Part shown: positions 24,354-32,390 of the stretch, piece after piece
Layout of the letters: the number at the start of each line of letters is the position of its first letter
Position numbering within the stretch: position 1 is the stretch's first letter
NCBI RefSeq assembly: GCF_040546765.1
Contig: NZ_JBEPOK010000001.1
Span: 1,612,001 to 1,676,000, forward strand
DNA: 64,000 nucleotides
Origin: Arthrobacter sp. OAP107
GTDB taxonomy: Bacteria > Actinomycetota > Actinomycetes > Actinomycetales > Micrococcaceae
Reading direction: 5' to 3'
Translations under genes and position numbers: made by a program
The notes under the pieces: generated by a model
The model's database searches: none
The model's input: the letters and a program-made list of their open reading frames with translations, nothing else
What the model was told of the DNA's origin: nothing

Positions 24354-25349
24354 GTGAAGAAATTTTCATGGCGGAGGGTGGCACTGGTTGCCGCCGTCGT
24401 GCCGATGATGGCTCTGAGCGCCTGTTCGTCCAGCGGCGGCAGGGCTCCGGAGAACGCGAATGCCGGAGCCGGCGGCCAGGCTGCGTCGACGCCGCGGATC
24501 AAGGTCGCGCTCATCACGCACGCCGCTCCCGGAGACACCTTCTGGGACATTGTGCGCAAGGGTGCTGAGGAGGCCGCAGCCAAGGATAACGTCGAGCTGC
24601 TGTACACCTCGGACCCCGAGGGAGGCCGCCAGGCCCAGCTGATCCAGCAGGCCGTGGACCAGAAGGTGGACGGCATTGCGGTCACCCTGGCCAAACCGGA
24701 CGCCCTCAAGGATGCCCTGAAGAAGGCCACGGACGCCGGCATTCCGGTAGTGAGCCTCAACGCCGGTGAATCCGTTTTTGCCCAGCTGGGAGCGTTCACG
24801 CACTTCGGTTCGAACGAGAAGCTCGCCGGCGAAGCTGTGGGCGACAAACTGAACTCCCTCGGACTCAAGCATGCGGTCTGCGTCATCCAGGAGCAGGGGC
24901 ACGTTGGCCTCGAAGCCCGCTGTGCCGGCGTGAAGTCCAAGGTTCCGGCCACGGAGATCCTGTACGTCCAGGGCACGGATATGACCCAGGTGTCCTCCAC
25001 CGTGACAGCCAAACTGCAGGCCACGCCTGACGCCGACGTCATCATCGGGCTGGGTGCGCCCTACACGCTGACCATCCTCAAGGCTGTGACCGCGGCCGGC
25101 AGCAAAGCCAAGGTGGCCTCCTTCGATATGAACGCCGAGCTCGCCCAGAAGATCGCCGACGGCGCCGTGGAATTCACCGTGGACCAGCAGCCCTGGCTGC
25201 AGGGCTACAGCTCTGTGGACGCGCTGTGGCAGGCCAAGCGCGGCGGCTTCAAGATCGGTGGCGGTCAGCCCGTCCTGACCGGCCCCACCATCGTGGACAA
25301 GGCCGGCGCAGCCAAGGCACTCACCTTTGCCCAGCAGGGTATCCGCTAG
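24354..25349 (+). CDS. Sugar ABC transporter substrate-binding lipoprotein (CUT2 type)
   Basis: A 331-residue extracytoplasmic sugar-binding protein. The start is GTG 24354, 7 nt after AAGGAG; the frame is open further upstream but crosses the promoter region. The signal peptide MKKFSWRRVALVAAVVPMMA ends in lipobox ALSAC. The mature part is a ribose-binding-type domain: PRIKVALITHAAPGDTFWD, VDGIAVTLAKPDALKDALKK, GIPVVSLNAGESVFAQ and GVKSKVPATEILYVQGTDMT. It resembles FrcB/RbsB-like proteins. It probably captures a hexose or cyclitol for the permease and ATPase encoded next. Confidence 0.93.
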   Translation: MKKFSWRRVALVAAVVPMMALSACSSSGGRAPENANAGAGGQAASTPRIKVALITHAAPGDTFWDIVRKGAEEAAAKDNVELLYTSDPEGGRQAQLIQQAVDQKVDGIAVTLAKPDALKDALKKATDAGIPVVSLNAGESVFAQLGAFTHFGSNEKLAGEAVGDKLNSLGLKHAVCVIQEQGHVGLEARCAGVKSKVPATEILYVQGTDMTQVSSTVTAKLQATPDADVIIGLGAPYTLTILKAVTAAGSKAKVASFDMNAELAQKIADGAVEFTVDQQPWLQGYSSVDALWQAKRGGFKIGGGQPVLTGPTIVDKAGAAKALTFAQQGIR

Positions 25350-25359
25350 CAGTCCGCCA

Positions 25360-25389
25360 GCCCGGTCCGGCGGAAACGCCGGACCGGGC
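25360..25389 (+). terminator. 13-bp GAAA-tetraloop hairpin between binding-protein and permease genes
   Basis: A perfect 13-bp stem GCCCGGTCCGGCG/CGCCGGACCGGGC closes on a GAAA tetraloop and is not followed by a T-run. It starts 10 bp after the binding-protein stop and ends 3 nt before the AAGGAG of the permease. It probably attenuates or stabilises the message so that the binding protein is made in excess. Confidence 0.6.
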
Positions 25390-25405
25390 AGCAAGGAGCA
25401 TTCCA

Positions 25406-26455
25406 ATGACCATCACCCAGACCATTACCAAACCGGCGGTGACCGACGAGCGTGTCGGCAGGCGCAATCCTTTGCAGAAGTTGTTGGGCCGTCCCGAGGT
25501 GGGCGCCCTTGTCGGTGCGATTGTTTTGTTTGTGTTTTTCGCGTCGGTGTCCCAGACCTTTACCCAGCCGAACGCGTTCGCGACCGTGCTGTATGGCTCT
25601 TCGACGATCGGCATCATGGCGGTGGGGGTGTCGCTGCTGATGATCGGTGGTGAGTTTGACCTCTCCACCGGTGTGGCGGTGATCAGTTCGGCGCTGACCG
25701 CGTCCCTGTTCAGCTGGTACTTCAGCACGAATGTGTGGGTCGGGGTGGGCCTGGCCCTGATCGTTTCGCTCGGTATCGGGTTCATCAACGGGTGGATCCT
25801 GATCAAGACCAAGCTGCCGAGCTTCATTGTCACGCTGGCGACGTTCCTGATGCTGACGGGCCTCAACCTGGGCCTGACCCGGCTGATCGGCGGGTCGGTA
25901 TCCTCGCCGTCGATCTCCACCATGGACGGGTTCTCCTCCGCCCAGGCCATCTTCGCCTCCTCGGTCACGCTGGCCGGGGTCGAGGTCAAAATCACCGTGT
26001 TCATCTGGATCGCCCTGGTGGCGGTGGCGTCCTGGGTGCTGCTGCGGACCCGGGTGGGGAACTGGATTTTCGCTGCCGGCGGCGACGCCAACGCCGCCCG
26101 GGCGGTGGGTGTTCCCGTGACGAAGACCAAGATCGGGTTGTTCATGGCGGTCGGATTCTGCGGCTGGGTGCTGGGGATGCACAACCTGTTCGCGTTCGAC
26201 GCCGTGCAGTCCGGTGAGGGGGTGGGCAACGAGTTCCTGTACATCATCGCCGCCGTCATCGGCGGATGTCTGCTGACCGGCGGGTACGGATCCGCGGTGG
26301 GCGGCGCGATCGGCGCCTTCATCTTCGGCATGGCCAACAAGGGCATCGTCTACGCGCAGTGGAACCCGGACTGGTTCAAGTTCTTCCTGGGCCTGATGCT
26401 GCTGCTGGCCACCATCGTGAACCTGATCGTCAAACGCCGCGCGGAACTGAAGTAG
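25406..26455 (+). CDS. Sugar ABC transporter permease (RbsC/FrcC type)
   Basis: A 349-residue membrane protein with eight to ten hydrophobic segments (e.g. VGALVGAIVLFVFFASVSQ, IGIMAVGVSLLMIGGEFDLS, VGVGLALIVSLGIGFINGWI). The CUT2 permease signature around GGEFDLSTGVAVISS is present. The EAA-like cytoplasmic loop GGDANAARAVGVPVTKTKIG contacts the ATPase. AAGGAG precedes ATG 25406. It forms the channel together with the downstream single-domain ATPase. Confidence 0.94.
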   Translation: MTITQTITKPAVTDERVGRRNPLQKLLGRPEVGALVGAIVLFVFFASVSQTFTQPNAFATVLYGSSTIGIMAVGVSLLMIGGEFDLSTGVAVISSALTASLFSWYFSTNVWVGVGLALIVSLGIGFINGWILIKTKLPSFIVTLATFLMLTGLNLGLTRLIGGSVSSPSISTMDGFSSAQAIFASSVTLAGVEVKITVFIWIALVAVASWVLLRTRVGNWIFAAGGDANAARAVGVPVTKTKIGLFMAVGFCGWVLGMHNLFAFDAVQSGEGVGNEFLYIIAAVIGGCLLTGGYGSAVGGAIGAFIFGMANKGIVYAQWNPDWFKFFLGLMLLLATIVNLIVKRRAELK

Positions 26456-26468
26456 AGGGGCCGGACCA

Positions 26469-27404
26469 ATGAATGCACACCAGATCGACCAGCAGACGCT
26501 GCTGAAGGACGAAAAAGATCCGCTGACCCACACCCCCGTGCACCTGCTGTCCCTGGAGAACGTCGGCAAGCACTACGGGAACATCATCGCGCTGAGCGAT
26601 GTGACCATGGCCGTGGACAACGGCCGCGTCACCTGCGTGCTGGGGGACAACGGTGCGGGCAAGTCCACCCTCATCAAGATCATTGCCGGCTTGCATCAGC
26701 ATGACGCCGGCGTGCTGCAGATCATGGGGGAGGAAAGAAAGTTCAGCTCCCCGCGCGAGGCGCTCGACGCCGGCATCGCCACCGTGTACCAGGATCTGGC
26801 CGTGGTCCCCCTGATGCCGATCTGGCGGAACTTCTTCCTCGGCTCCGAACTCACCAAGGGTGCAGGGCCGTTCCGCCGCATGGGCGTGCAGCAGATGAAG
26901 GACATCACCAAGAAGGAACTGGCCGATATGGGCATCGACCTGCGCGATGTCGAACAGCCCATCGGCCAGCTCTCCGGCGGTGAGCGCCAGTGCGTGGCGA
27001 TCGCCCGGGCAGTGTACTTCGGCGCGAAGGTGCTGATCCTGGACGAGCCCACCGCAGCCCTCGGCGTGAAGCAGTCCGGCGTGGTGCTGCGGTACATCCT
27101 GCAGGCCCGCGACCGCGGCCTCGGGGTCATCTTCATCACGCACAACCCGCATCACGCGTTCCCGGTCGGTGACCGGTTCCTGCTGCTCAAGCGCGGCAAA
27201 TCGATCGGTTACTACGAGAAGAAGGACATCACCATTGACGAACTGACGGCCCAGATGGCCGGCGGCGCCGAACTGGCCGAACTCGCCCACGAACTCGAAC
27301 AGCTCGGCGGCCACACGGACGCCCTCAAGGAAGTCCAGGCCGAAGTCGCCGACGTGACAGACTCCGGCAGCGAAGGCTCAGCCGCCGGCCGGGCCTCGAG
27401 GTAG
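26469..27404 (+). CDS. Sugar ABC transporter ATP-binding protein (single NBD, FrcA type)
   Basis: A 311-residue ABC ATPase with one nucleotide-binding domain: Walker A GDNGAGKST, Q-loop TVYQDLAVVPL, signature LSGGERQCVAIARA, Walker B VLILDEPTAALG and H-loop FITHNPHHAF. Most CUT2 sugar importers have a duplicated ATPase of about 500 residues. A half-length protein, as in FrcBCA, must form a homodimer. The C-terminus after about residue 265 is acidic and Ala/Glu-rich and looks disordered. It lies 13 nt after the permease gene. Confidence 0.93.
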   Translation: MNAHQIDQQTLLKDEKDPLTHTPVHLLSLENVGKHYGNIIALSDVTMAVDNGRVTCVLGDNGAGKSTLIKIIAGLHQHDAGVLQIMGEERKFSSPREALDAGIATVYQDLAVVPLMPIWRNFFLGSELTKGAGPFRRMGVQQMKDITKKELADMGIDLRDVEQPIGQLSGGERQCVAIARAVYFGAKVLILDEPTAALGVKQSGVVLRYILQARDRGLGVIFITHNPHHAFPVGDRFLLLKRGKSIGYYEKKDITIDELTAQMAGGAELAELAHELEQLGGHTDALKEVQAEVADVTDSGSEGSAAGRASR

Positions 27405-27426
27405 GGGAGCCGTGACGAGGAGCCGC

Positions 27427-28461
27427 ATGAAGGAAGTAACTCTTGGACTCGTCGGAGTGGGCCGGATCGGCGCAATGCACGCCCGGAACATCACCGGACT
27501 GAATGAGCTTTTGGGGCCGCAGGGCGCCTCCGTGCAGCTCAACCTGACCGACGTTGCTGCAGAGCACGCCCGCTCGCTGGCCGGCGGAATCGGTGCCGGG
27601 TTCCTGCCCTCCGTTGAAGCCCTGCTTGACTCCGGCATTGACGGGCTGGTCATCGCCACCGGGACCGCCACGCACCCCGAGCTGATCAGGGCAGGCGTGG
27701 ACGCCGGAGTCCCTGTTTTCTGCGAGAAGCCGGTCGCCGTCAACGTGGCGGCATCACTGCCCGTGCTCGACCACATCCGGGCCGCGGGCGGCCGCGTCCA
27801 GATCGGGCACCAGCGCCGGTTCGATCCGGGTTACCTGGAGGCAAAGCGTGCCTTCGACGCCGGGGAGCTGGGATGGCTCCACACGGTCAGGGCTGTCACC
27901 TGCGACATGGCGCCGCCGCCGGTGGAGTTCCTGGCGACGTCCGGCGGGCTCTTCCGGGACTGCTCCGTCCACGACTTCGACATTCTCCGGTGGCTCACCG
28001 GCAAGGAAATCGTGGAAGTTTTCGCCAAAGGGTCCAACAACGGTGACCCCGCCATTGGCGCCGTCGGCGACGTCGACACGGCGCTGGCAGTGGTGACGTT
28101 CGACGACGGCAGCGTCGGAACGGTTTCGGCCAGCCGTTACAACGGGGCCGGCCACGACGTGCGGCTGGAACTGCAGGGTTCCGCTGGGTCCGTCATGGTG
28201 GGAATGGATGAGCAAATGGCGATGTCCTCTGCCGAACCGGACGTGGGTTTTCCTGCGGGGCCGCCGCACAGGACGTTCGCCGAGCGGTTCCAGACGGCGT
28301 ACCGTGCCGAGATGGCGGCCTTTGTGGAACTGGTGCTGGGACAGCGGGACAACCCCTGTACACCGGAGGACGCCGTCGCAGCGTCGATGGTGGCGGACGC
28401 CGCCCAGTCGTCGCTGCAGTCCGGGGAGCCGGTGCGGGTAACGCTCCAGCCGGCGGGCTGA
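27427..28461 (+). CDS. Second Gfo/Idh/MocA family dehydrogenase of the operon
   Basis: A 344-residue NAD(P)-dependent oxidoreductase with Rossmann motif LGLVGVGRIGAMHARNI, VFCEKPVAVNVAASL (catalytic EKP) and HQRRFDPGYLEAKRAFDAGE. FRDCSVHDFDILRWLTGKEI matches inositol 2-dehydrogenase-type enzymes. ATG 27427 follows GAGGAG closely; a GTG at 27412 is a weaker alternative. It is paralogous to the first gene of the operon but clearly divergent, so the two probably oxidise different positions or epimers of one substrate family. It ends the operon. Confidence 0.9.
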   Translation: MKEVTLGLVGVGRIGAMHARNITGLNELLGPQGASVQLNLTDVAAEHARSLAGGIGAGFLPSVEALLDSGIDGLVIATGTATHPELIRAGVDAGVPVFCEKPVAVNVAASLPVLDHIRAAGGRVQIGHQRRFDPGYLEAKRAFDAGELGWLHTVRAVTCDMAPPPVEFLATSGGLFRDCSVHDFDILRWLTGKEIVEVFAKGSNNGDPAIGAVGDVDTALAVVTFDDGSVGTVSASRYNGAGHDVRLELQGSAGSVMVGMDEQMAMSSAEPDVGFPAGPPHRTFAERFQTAYRAEMAAFVELVLGQRDNPCTPEDAVAASMVADAAQSSLQSGEPVRVTLQPAG

Positions 28462-28659
28462 CACGGGACGCCTGGCGCCTGCGGGGACCCGCCCTCTGCC
28501 CGCATGCCAAAGGAAAACACAAGGGCTCGCCAGTAATCTCCCTGCATCCATTAATCGGGGCTGCGGCTGTCCCCAAGGTCAGGGAGGGAATACGATGAAA
28601 ACTTTGCTGCGCGGTGGCGGGCTTCTGGTGCGTCTTGGGGTGCTGCGGATGCCGGCCTT

Positions 28660-29118
28660 GTGCGGGTGCTGCGCCCGGCGGCGTTGCCTTCGCTGCGAAT
28701 TTTGCTGGGCGTCCTTTTCATGTGGTTCGGGGCGCTGAAAGTGGCAGGCGTCTCGCCGGTTGCGGCGATGGTCGCCGGAACCCTTCCGTGGGCGGACCCG
28801 CACATGGTGGTTCCTGTTCTCGGTGCGGTCGAAGTGCTGCTCGGCGCGGCGCTCGTCAGCGGGGTGGCCCTTCGCCTGGCACTGCCGGTCCTCGCCGCGC
28901 ACCTGTGCGGAACGTTCCTGACCTTCGTGATGCTGCCCGGGCTGATGTTTGCCCAGGGCGACCCGCTGCTTCTGACCGAGGACGGCGAGTTCGTCATGAA
29001 GAATCTCGTCCTCATCGGGGCGACACTGGCCTTGATCGCCCATGCTCCCGCCAGACCACGGAACCTCGGCCCGGCATGGACGCTGCCGGCACCCTCCCGG
29101 GCGGCCGTTAAGAAATAG
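28660..29118 (+). CDS. DoxX-like membrane protein, 5' end possibly frameshifted
   Basis: The GTG-started frame gives 152 residues with four hydrophobic segments: SLRILLGVLFMWFGALKVAG, VVPVLGAVEVLLGAALVSGV, LPVLAAHLCGTFLTFVMLPG and NLVLIGATLALIAHA. This is the DoxX/DoxD-type small integral membrane fold. The GTG lacks a ribosome site. An ATG at 28595 has an excellent one (AGGGAGGG) but sits in another frame and runs to an early stop. Adding one G in the GGGG run at 28637-28640 would join that start smoothly to the conserved body. So the gene may be intact with a sequence error, or a recent frameshift mutant. The function is unknown. Confidence 0.7.
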   Translation: MRVLRPAALPSLRILLGVLFMWFGALKVAGVSPVAAMVAGTLPWADPHMVVPVLGAVEVLLGAALVSGVALRLALPVLAAHLCGTFLTFVMLPGLMFAQGDPLLLTEDGEFVMKNLVLIGATLALIAHAPARPRNLGPAWTLPAPSRAAVKK

Positions 29119-29426
29119 CGCGGCCGTTCAGGAACAGCGCAGCAGTGCGCTAGCCAAGCGGCGGTGGCCGCAGGAGGACGCGCTGTCGGCCGGGATGCGG
29201 ACCCGCAGCTTTGTTGGCAACGGCGTGGGCCATCGCGGAGATGCCCTGGACTTCGGTGTGAGGAAGGGACTGCCGCTGCTGTTTCCGCGCTTCGGGCTCA
29301 CCGCTCCCTGAGCCCGCAAGCACTTGGTCAGCAGCGGGCTGCAGATCAGGGGTTCCACGGGCGGCGTGCCGGACCAGGGTTCTTCCGTCGGTGTGCCGGG
29401 GGAGTGGCCGCGACACAGCCGGGGAC
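29119..29426. other. Intergenic stretch without a recognisable gene
   Basis: About 300 bp between the DoxX-like gene and the duplicated tRNA-Lys unit. Short open frames here have no ribosome sites and their products match nothing I recognise (one ends RKGLPLLFPRFGLTAP). It could be decayed coding DNA, but I see no supportable feature. Confidence 0.4.
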
Positions 29427-29432
29427 ACGACG

Positions 29433-29472
29433 AAGCCCCGCCTTCAGGCTGGTGGCCTAGAAGACGGGGCTT
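29433..29472 (-). terminator. Terminator of tRNA-Lys copy 1
   Basis: A 13-bp stem AAGCCCCGTCTTC/GAAGGCGGGGCTT (one G-T pair, minus strand) with a 14-nt loop starts 4 nt after the encoded CCA. Confidence 0.7.
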
Positions 29473-29475
29473 CGG

Positions 29476-29551
29476 TGGTGCACCCCCCGGGACTTGAACC
29501 CGGAACCCATTGATTAAGAGTCAATTGCTCTGCCAATTGAGCTAGAGGTGC
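29476..29551 (-). tRNA. tRNA-Lys (anticodon CTT), copy 1
   Basis: A 76-nt gene with encoded 3' CCA. Acceptor GCACCTC pairs with GGGGTGC (G-U allowed), D-arm TAGCTCAATTGGCAGAGC, anticodon stem-loop TTGA-CTCTTAA-TCAA giving CUU, T-arm CCGGGTTCAAGTCCCGG. Identical to copy 2. Confidence 0.95.
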
Positions 29552-29687
29552 ATCTGCTGTATCGCTCATCCGTGGGCTTTTGTTACCCTCGTCGAGCTCC
29601 GCAACGACATGCAACTCTACACGAAGTTTTGGCTACGGCAACTCGGCCATGGCGCGCGGACGGCACAGGGACTTTCCGGCAACGACG

Positions 29688-29727
29688 AAGCCCCGCCTTC
29701 AGGCTGGTGGCCTTGAAGACGGGGCTT
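29688..29727 (-). terminator. Terminator of tRNA-Lys copy 2
   Basis: The same hairpin as copy 1 with one loop change, 4 nt downstream of the tRNA 3' CCA. It lies between the two tRNAs, so each tRNA copy has its own terminator. Confidence 0.7.
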
Positions 29728-29730
29728 CGG

Positions 29731-29806
29731 TGGTGCACCCCCCGGGACTTGAACCCGGAACCCATTGATTAAGAGTCAATTGCTCTGCCAATTGAGCTAG
29801 AGGTGC
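29731..29806 (-). tRNA. tRNA-Lys (anticodon CTT), copy 2
   Basis: A 76-nt gene identical to the copy 255 bp away: same anticodon CUU, encoded CCA and arms. Confidence 0.95.
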
Positions 29807-29922
29807 ATCTGCTGTTTGGTTCATCCGCGGGCTGTTTATTTCCCTCGTTGACCTCCGCAACGACATGAAACTCTACACGAACTTTCGGCAGGTGTGAAAT
29901 CGGGGCGGGCGGGAGATGGCAC

Positions 29923-31173
29923 TTACCGTGGAAGCCGCAAAATCAGCGCGGAATCAGGGTTTTGGTTGTTGCTGAGAGCCCATAGATCCCCGTTGGGGGC
30001 CAGCGAGACGTTCCTGATCCGCCCAAACTGCCCCGTGAAATAGCCCACAGGATTGCCGGCATTTTCACCGTCGAGAGGGATGGCCCATATGCGCTGGCCC
30101 CTCAGGGCGCCAAGGTAGGCCGTGCTGCCGACGATTTCCAGTCCGCTGGGCGAGGAGTCCGCTGTCGATGGCCAGACAACCTTGGCGTCTATGAAGCCGT
30201 CCCGGTGCGGTGCCCCTGTGACTTCCGGCCACCCGTAGTTTCCGCCGGGCTGGATCAGATTGAGTTCGTCATTGACGTCCGGGCCGAACTCGCTGGCCCA
30301 TAGGCGGCCCTGGCCGTCCCATGCCAAACCCTGGACGTTTCTATGGCCAAGGCTGTAGACGGGGTTGTTCGGGAAGGGATTGCCCGGCGCGGGGGCGCCG
30401 TCCCTGGTCAGCCGCAGGATCTTTCCGCCCAGCGCGTTCCGGTCCTGCGGCTGCTCCCGGCGCTGCGAATCGCCTGTTCCGACGTAGAGGAAACCGTCCG
30501 GGCCGAAGCGGATCCTGCCGCCGTTGTGGGTGGAGGCCTTGGACATGCCGGAGAAGATCACCTCCGGCGTGCCCAGCCGGAGGTTCCCGCCGCTGGCTGC
30601 CCCGGCGCCTTCCAGACGGATGCGGGCGATCCGGTTGTCACCGGCCGCGGTGAAGTAGGCGTACAGGTAGTGGTCCGAGGCGAAGCCGGGCGACAACGCC
30701 AGGCCCAACAGTCCGCCCTCACCGCCGGGAACAACGCCGGGAACGGCGCCGATGGTGCTGACTTTCCCGTCTTTCACGGATTTGAGCAGCGCGGAATCGC
30801 GTTCGGAAATGACGGCAGTGCCGTCCGGCAGGAAGACCGTCGACCACGGAATTTGCAGGCCCTCAATCCTGCTCCGCAATTCAGGTGCCCGCGGAGACGA
30901 GGGAGCCGCACTGGTACCCGAAGCACTGGTACCCGAGGAGCCCGTCCCGTGGCTGCCGGTGCCCGGTGCCAACGTCGCAGTTGCCCCGCCCGCCGTGGAG
31001 CCGGTGCTGCCCGGGGGAGTCGGGCCGCCGTCGCCCGTGCAGCCGGAGAGGGCCAACGTTAGCGACAGGGTCAACGTCAGGGGCAGCGTTAAGGCCGAAA
31101 ACGCCGGGGCATTCTCCGCCGGGGGCATAGCGGCGGCAGATGTTGCGGGTTTCCCGGGGTGGTTGCGTGTCAT
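29923..31173 (-). CDS. PQQ-dependent sugar dehydrogenase-type beta-propeller lipoprotein
   Basis: A 416-residue secreted protein of the soluble glucose/sorbosone dehydrogenase family. The N-terminal signal segment LPLTLTLSLTLALSGC ends in a lipobox, then about 50 Gly/Ser/Thr-rich residues. The propeller begins at IEGLQIPWSTVFLPDGTAVI. Family motifs are GGEGGLLGLALSPGFASDHY, KASTHNGGRIRFGPDGFLYV, GTGDSQRREQPQDRNALGGK, LRLTRDGAPAPGNPF, YSLGHRNVQGLAWD and EFGPDVNDELNLIQPGGNYG. Histidines at THNGG and GHRN correspond to active-site positions in the family. Whether PQQ is actually used cannot be told here. It is anchored outside the membrane. Confidence 0.92.
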   Translation of the reverse strand: MTRNHPGKPATSAAAMPPAENAPAFSALTLPLTLTLSLTLALSGCTGDGGPTPPGSTGSTAGGATATLAPGTGSHGTGSSGTSASGTSAAPSSPRAPELRSRIEGLQIPWSTVFLPDGTAVISERDSALLKSVKDGKVSTIGAVPGVVPGGEGGLLGLALSPGFASDHYLYAYFTAAGDNRIARIRLEGAGAASGGNLRLGTPEVIFSGMSKASTHNGGRIRFGPDGFLYVGTGDSQRREQPQDRNALGGKILRLTRDGAPAPGNPFPNNPVYSLGHRNVQGLAWDGQGRLWASEFGPDVNDELNLIQPGGNYGWPEVTGAPHRDGFIDAKVVWPSTADSSPSGLEIVGSTAYLGALRGQRIWAIPLDGENAGNPVGYFTGQFGRIRNVSLAPNGDLWALSNNQNPDSALILRLPR

Positions 31174-31212
31174 GCGCTTACTCCGTCCGCCATCCGGCGC
31201 CGCCGCGTGGCG

Positions 31213-32238
31213 TTAGCGCCGGGACCGGCGCGGCGCCCGGAACCCGGCAGCCTCAGCGTGCGCCGGGGAGAGGAACCAGACCTCTGCCCGCGCGTCCTCG
31301 TAGCCGGCGCTGTCTTCGTCGTAGTAGGTCATGGCGCTGACATCTCCCTTGACGGTGAACCCCTCCGGGGCGCCGCCGTCTGCTGCCGGCGCGGCAGAAC
31401 CCTCGCCGTAGGGCTGTTCCGCCGCAGCTTCCGTGCCCTCGCCGCCGCCCTCTTTGTGGGGGATGGGCTGTTCGCCGAAACCCCGTTCCGCGCCGAAGCC
31501 CTGTTCCAGGTGGTGGGGCTGGGGTTCGCGGTACTGGGGCTGGGCCTCGTGGCTGGCTCCGGCTTCGGTTGCAGCGGAGGACTGGATCCGCTGCCGGGTT
31601 TCAGCCTCGGCGTCCAGGGACTCGGCCGCGGCCGACTCCGCGCCCGGCAGGGTGGGGGCGTGCGGGTCCGTGTACTCGGCATGGTGCGTCGGGGCAGCAG
31701 GCTGCGTCGCGGCCTGCCCGGTGGAACGGCCCGCCTCGGCAGTGCCTGCTTCAGCATTGCCAGTGTCTGCGCTGGCCGCATCCGACCACTGGGCGTCCCA
31801 CTCGGCTTTGTCCCCGTCGTCATCCCAGTCGTCAACGTCTCCACCCGCGGACTGCGCGGAGGAGGGGCGGGCGGTGGCGGCTTCCCAGGACTCGATGTCA
31901 GGTTCCACGTCCTCGGGGTCCGGGCGCGTAGCCGCGGGGGAGGCCTGGCTCATCTGCGGTGCGGCTTGCGCGGCTGCCGGGCCGGCGTCCGGTCCGGCCA
32001 GGCGGCCCGTTTCCGGCACGGTTCGGCTGGTGTCCGACGGCGGTCCCGCTGCGGCTGCGGGTGCGGCCGACGGCGCCCCTTCCGTCCGTGCGGATGCTGT
32101 CGGAGCCGTTACGGACGGGGACGTCACCTGTTCGGCCCGGGCCGCGTCTGCCGCCGTTCCCCGCGACTTCCGGTTCAGCAGCATCCACACGATGGCGATG
32201 ATCAAAACGATGACAATGACCCAGATAATCCACTCCAT
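31213..32238 (-). CDS. Membrane-anchored acidic protein with sunset-like C-terminal domain
   Basis: About 341 residues. The N-terminus is one membrane helix (WIIWVIVIVLIIAIVWMLL) followed by NRKSRG, so the bulk is probably cytoplasmic. The middle 230 residues are low-complexity, rich in Ala, Glu, Ser and Thr. The last 50 residues are conserved-looking: FTVKGDVSAMTYYDEDSAGY, then EDARAEVWFLSPAHAEAAGF. This matches the short KGN..SM.YH...S..Y....AEVWF motif often called the sunset domain in actinobacteria. ATG 32238 was chosen over 32253 because AAAGG lies 9 nt upstream. The function is unknown. Confidence 0.75.
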   Translation of the reverse strand: MEWIIWVIVIVLIIAIVWMLLNRKSRGTAADAARAEQVTSPSVTAPTASARTEGAPSAAPAAAAGPPSDTSRTVPETGRLAGPDAGPAAAQAAPQMSQASPAATRPDPEDVEPDIESWEAATARPSSAQSAGGDVDDWDDDGDKAEWDAQWSDAASADTGNAEAGTAEAGRSTGQAATQPAAPTHHAEYTDPHAPTLPGAESAAAESLDAEAETRQRIQSSAATEAGASHEAQPQYREPQPHHLEQGFGAERGFGEQPIPHKEGGGEGTEAAAEQPYGEGSAAPAADGGAPEGFTVKGDVSAMTYYDEDSAGYEDARAEVWFLSPAHAEAAGFRAPRRSRR

Positions 32239-32352
32239 AGCAAAGCCTTTCATCCGTCACACGAGGTTGCCGTTGCTTGACGGTACGTCGCTGTCAATAG
32301 GGCTGTCTAGGCTTGTCAACGCCAGCAGGGGAGCGGGCAGTCAGGGAAGAAC

Positions 32353-32370
32353 TTCCAGAATGTGAGACGG
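32353..32370 (+). promoter_or_regulatory. TGAGACGG box upstream of ilvD (putative LtbR site)
   Basis: TTCCAGAATGTGAGACGG matches the box in the leuC/ltbR intergenic region at 13 of 18 positions, with the 3' TGAGACGG identical. It lies about 80 bp before the ilvD promoter. Confidence 0.5.
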
Positions 32371-32390
32371 AAGTCCACTATTTGATCCGA

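Larger units (their letters stand above)
29427..29886. repeat. Tandem duplication (255-bp period) carrying tRNA-Lys and its terminator
   Basis: Two head-to-tail copies offset by exactly 255 bp. Each contains a hairpin terminator, an identical tRNA-Lys gene and about 75 bp of upstream flank. The terminator and tRNA parts are almost identical, with a single change (CTAG vs CTTG) in the hairpin loop. The flanks upstream of the tRNA have diverged by many substitutions while remaining alignable (CTCTACACGAA in both). Confidence 0.85.

Noticed and set aside
28614..29111. Alternative long frame over the DoxX-like gene
   Set aside because: Its product is Arg/Gly-rich with no membrane segments, while the other frame gives four clean hydrophobic helices.
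29119..29426. Possible small gene or pseudogene after the DoxX-like gene
   Set aside because: No ribosome site, no codon bias and no recognisable homology in the short open frames.
29427..29886. Tandem tRNA-Lys units considered as a CRISPR or attachment-site duplication
   Set aside because: Only two copies, far too long for CRISPR repeats, and no integrase or foreign DNA between them. A simple duplication explains them.
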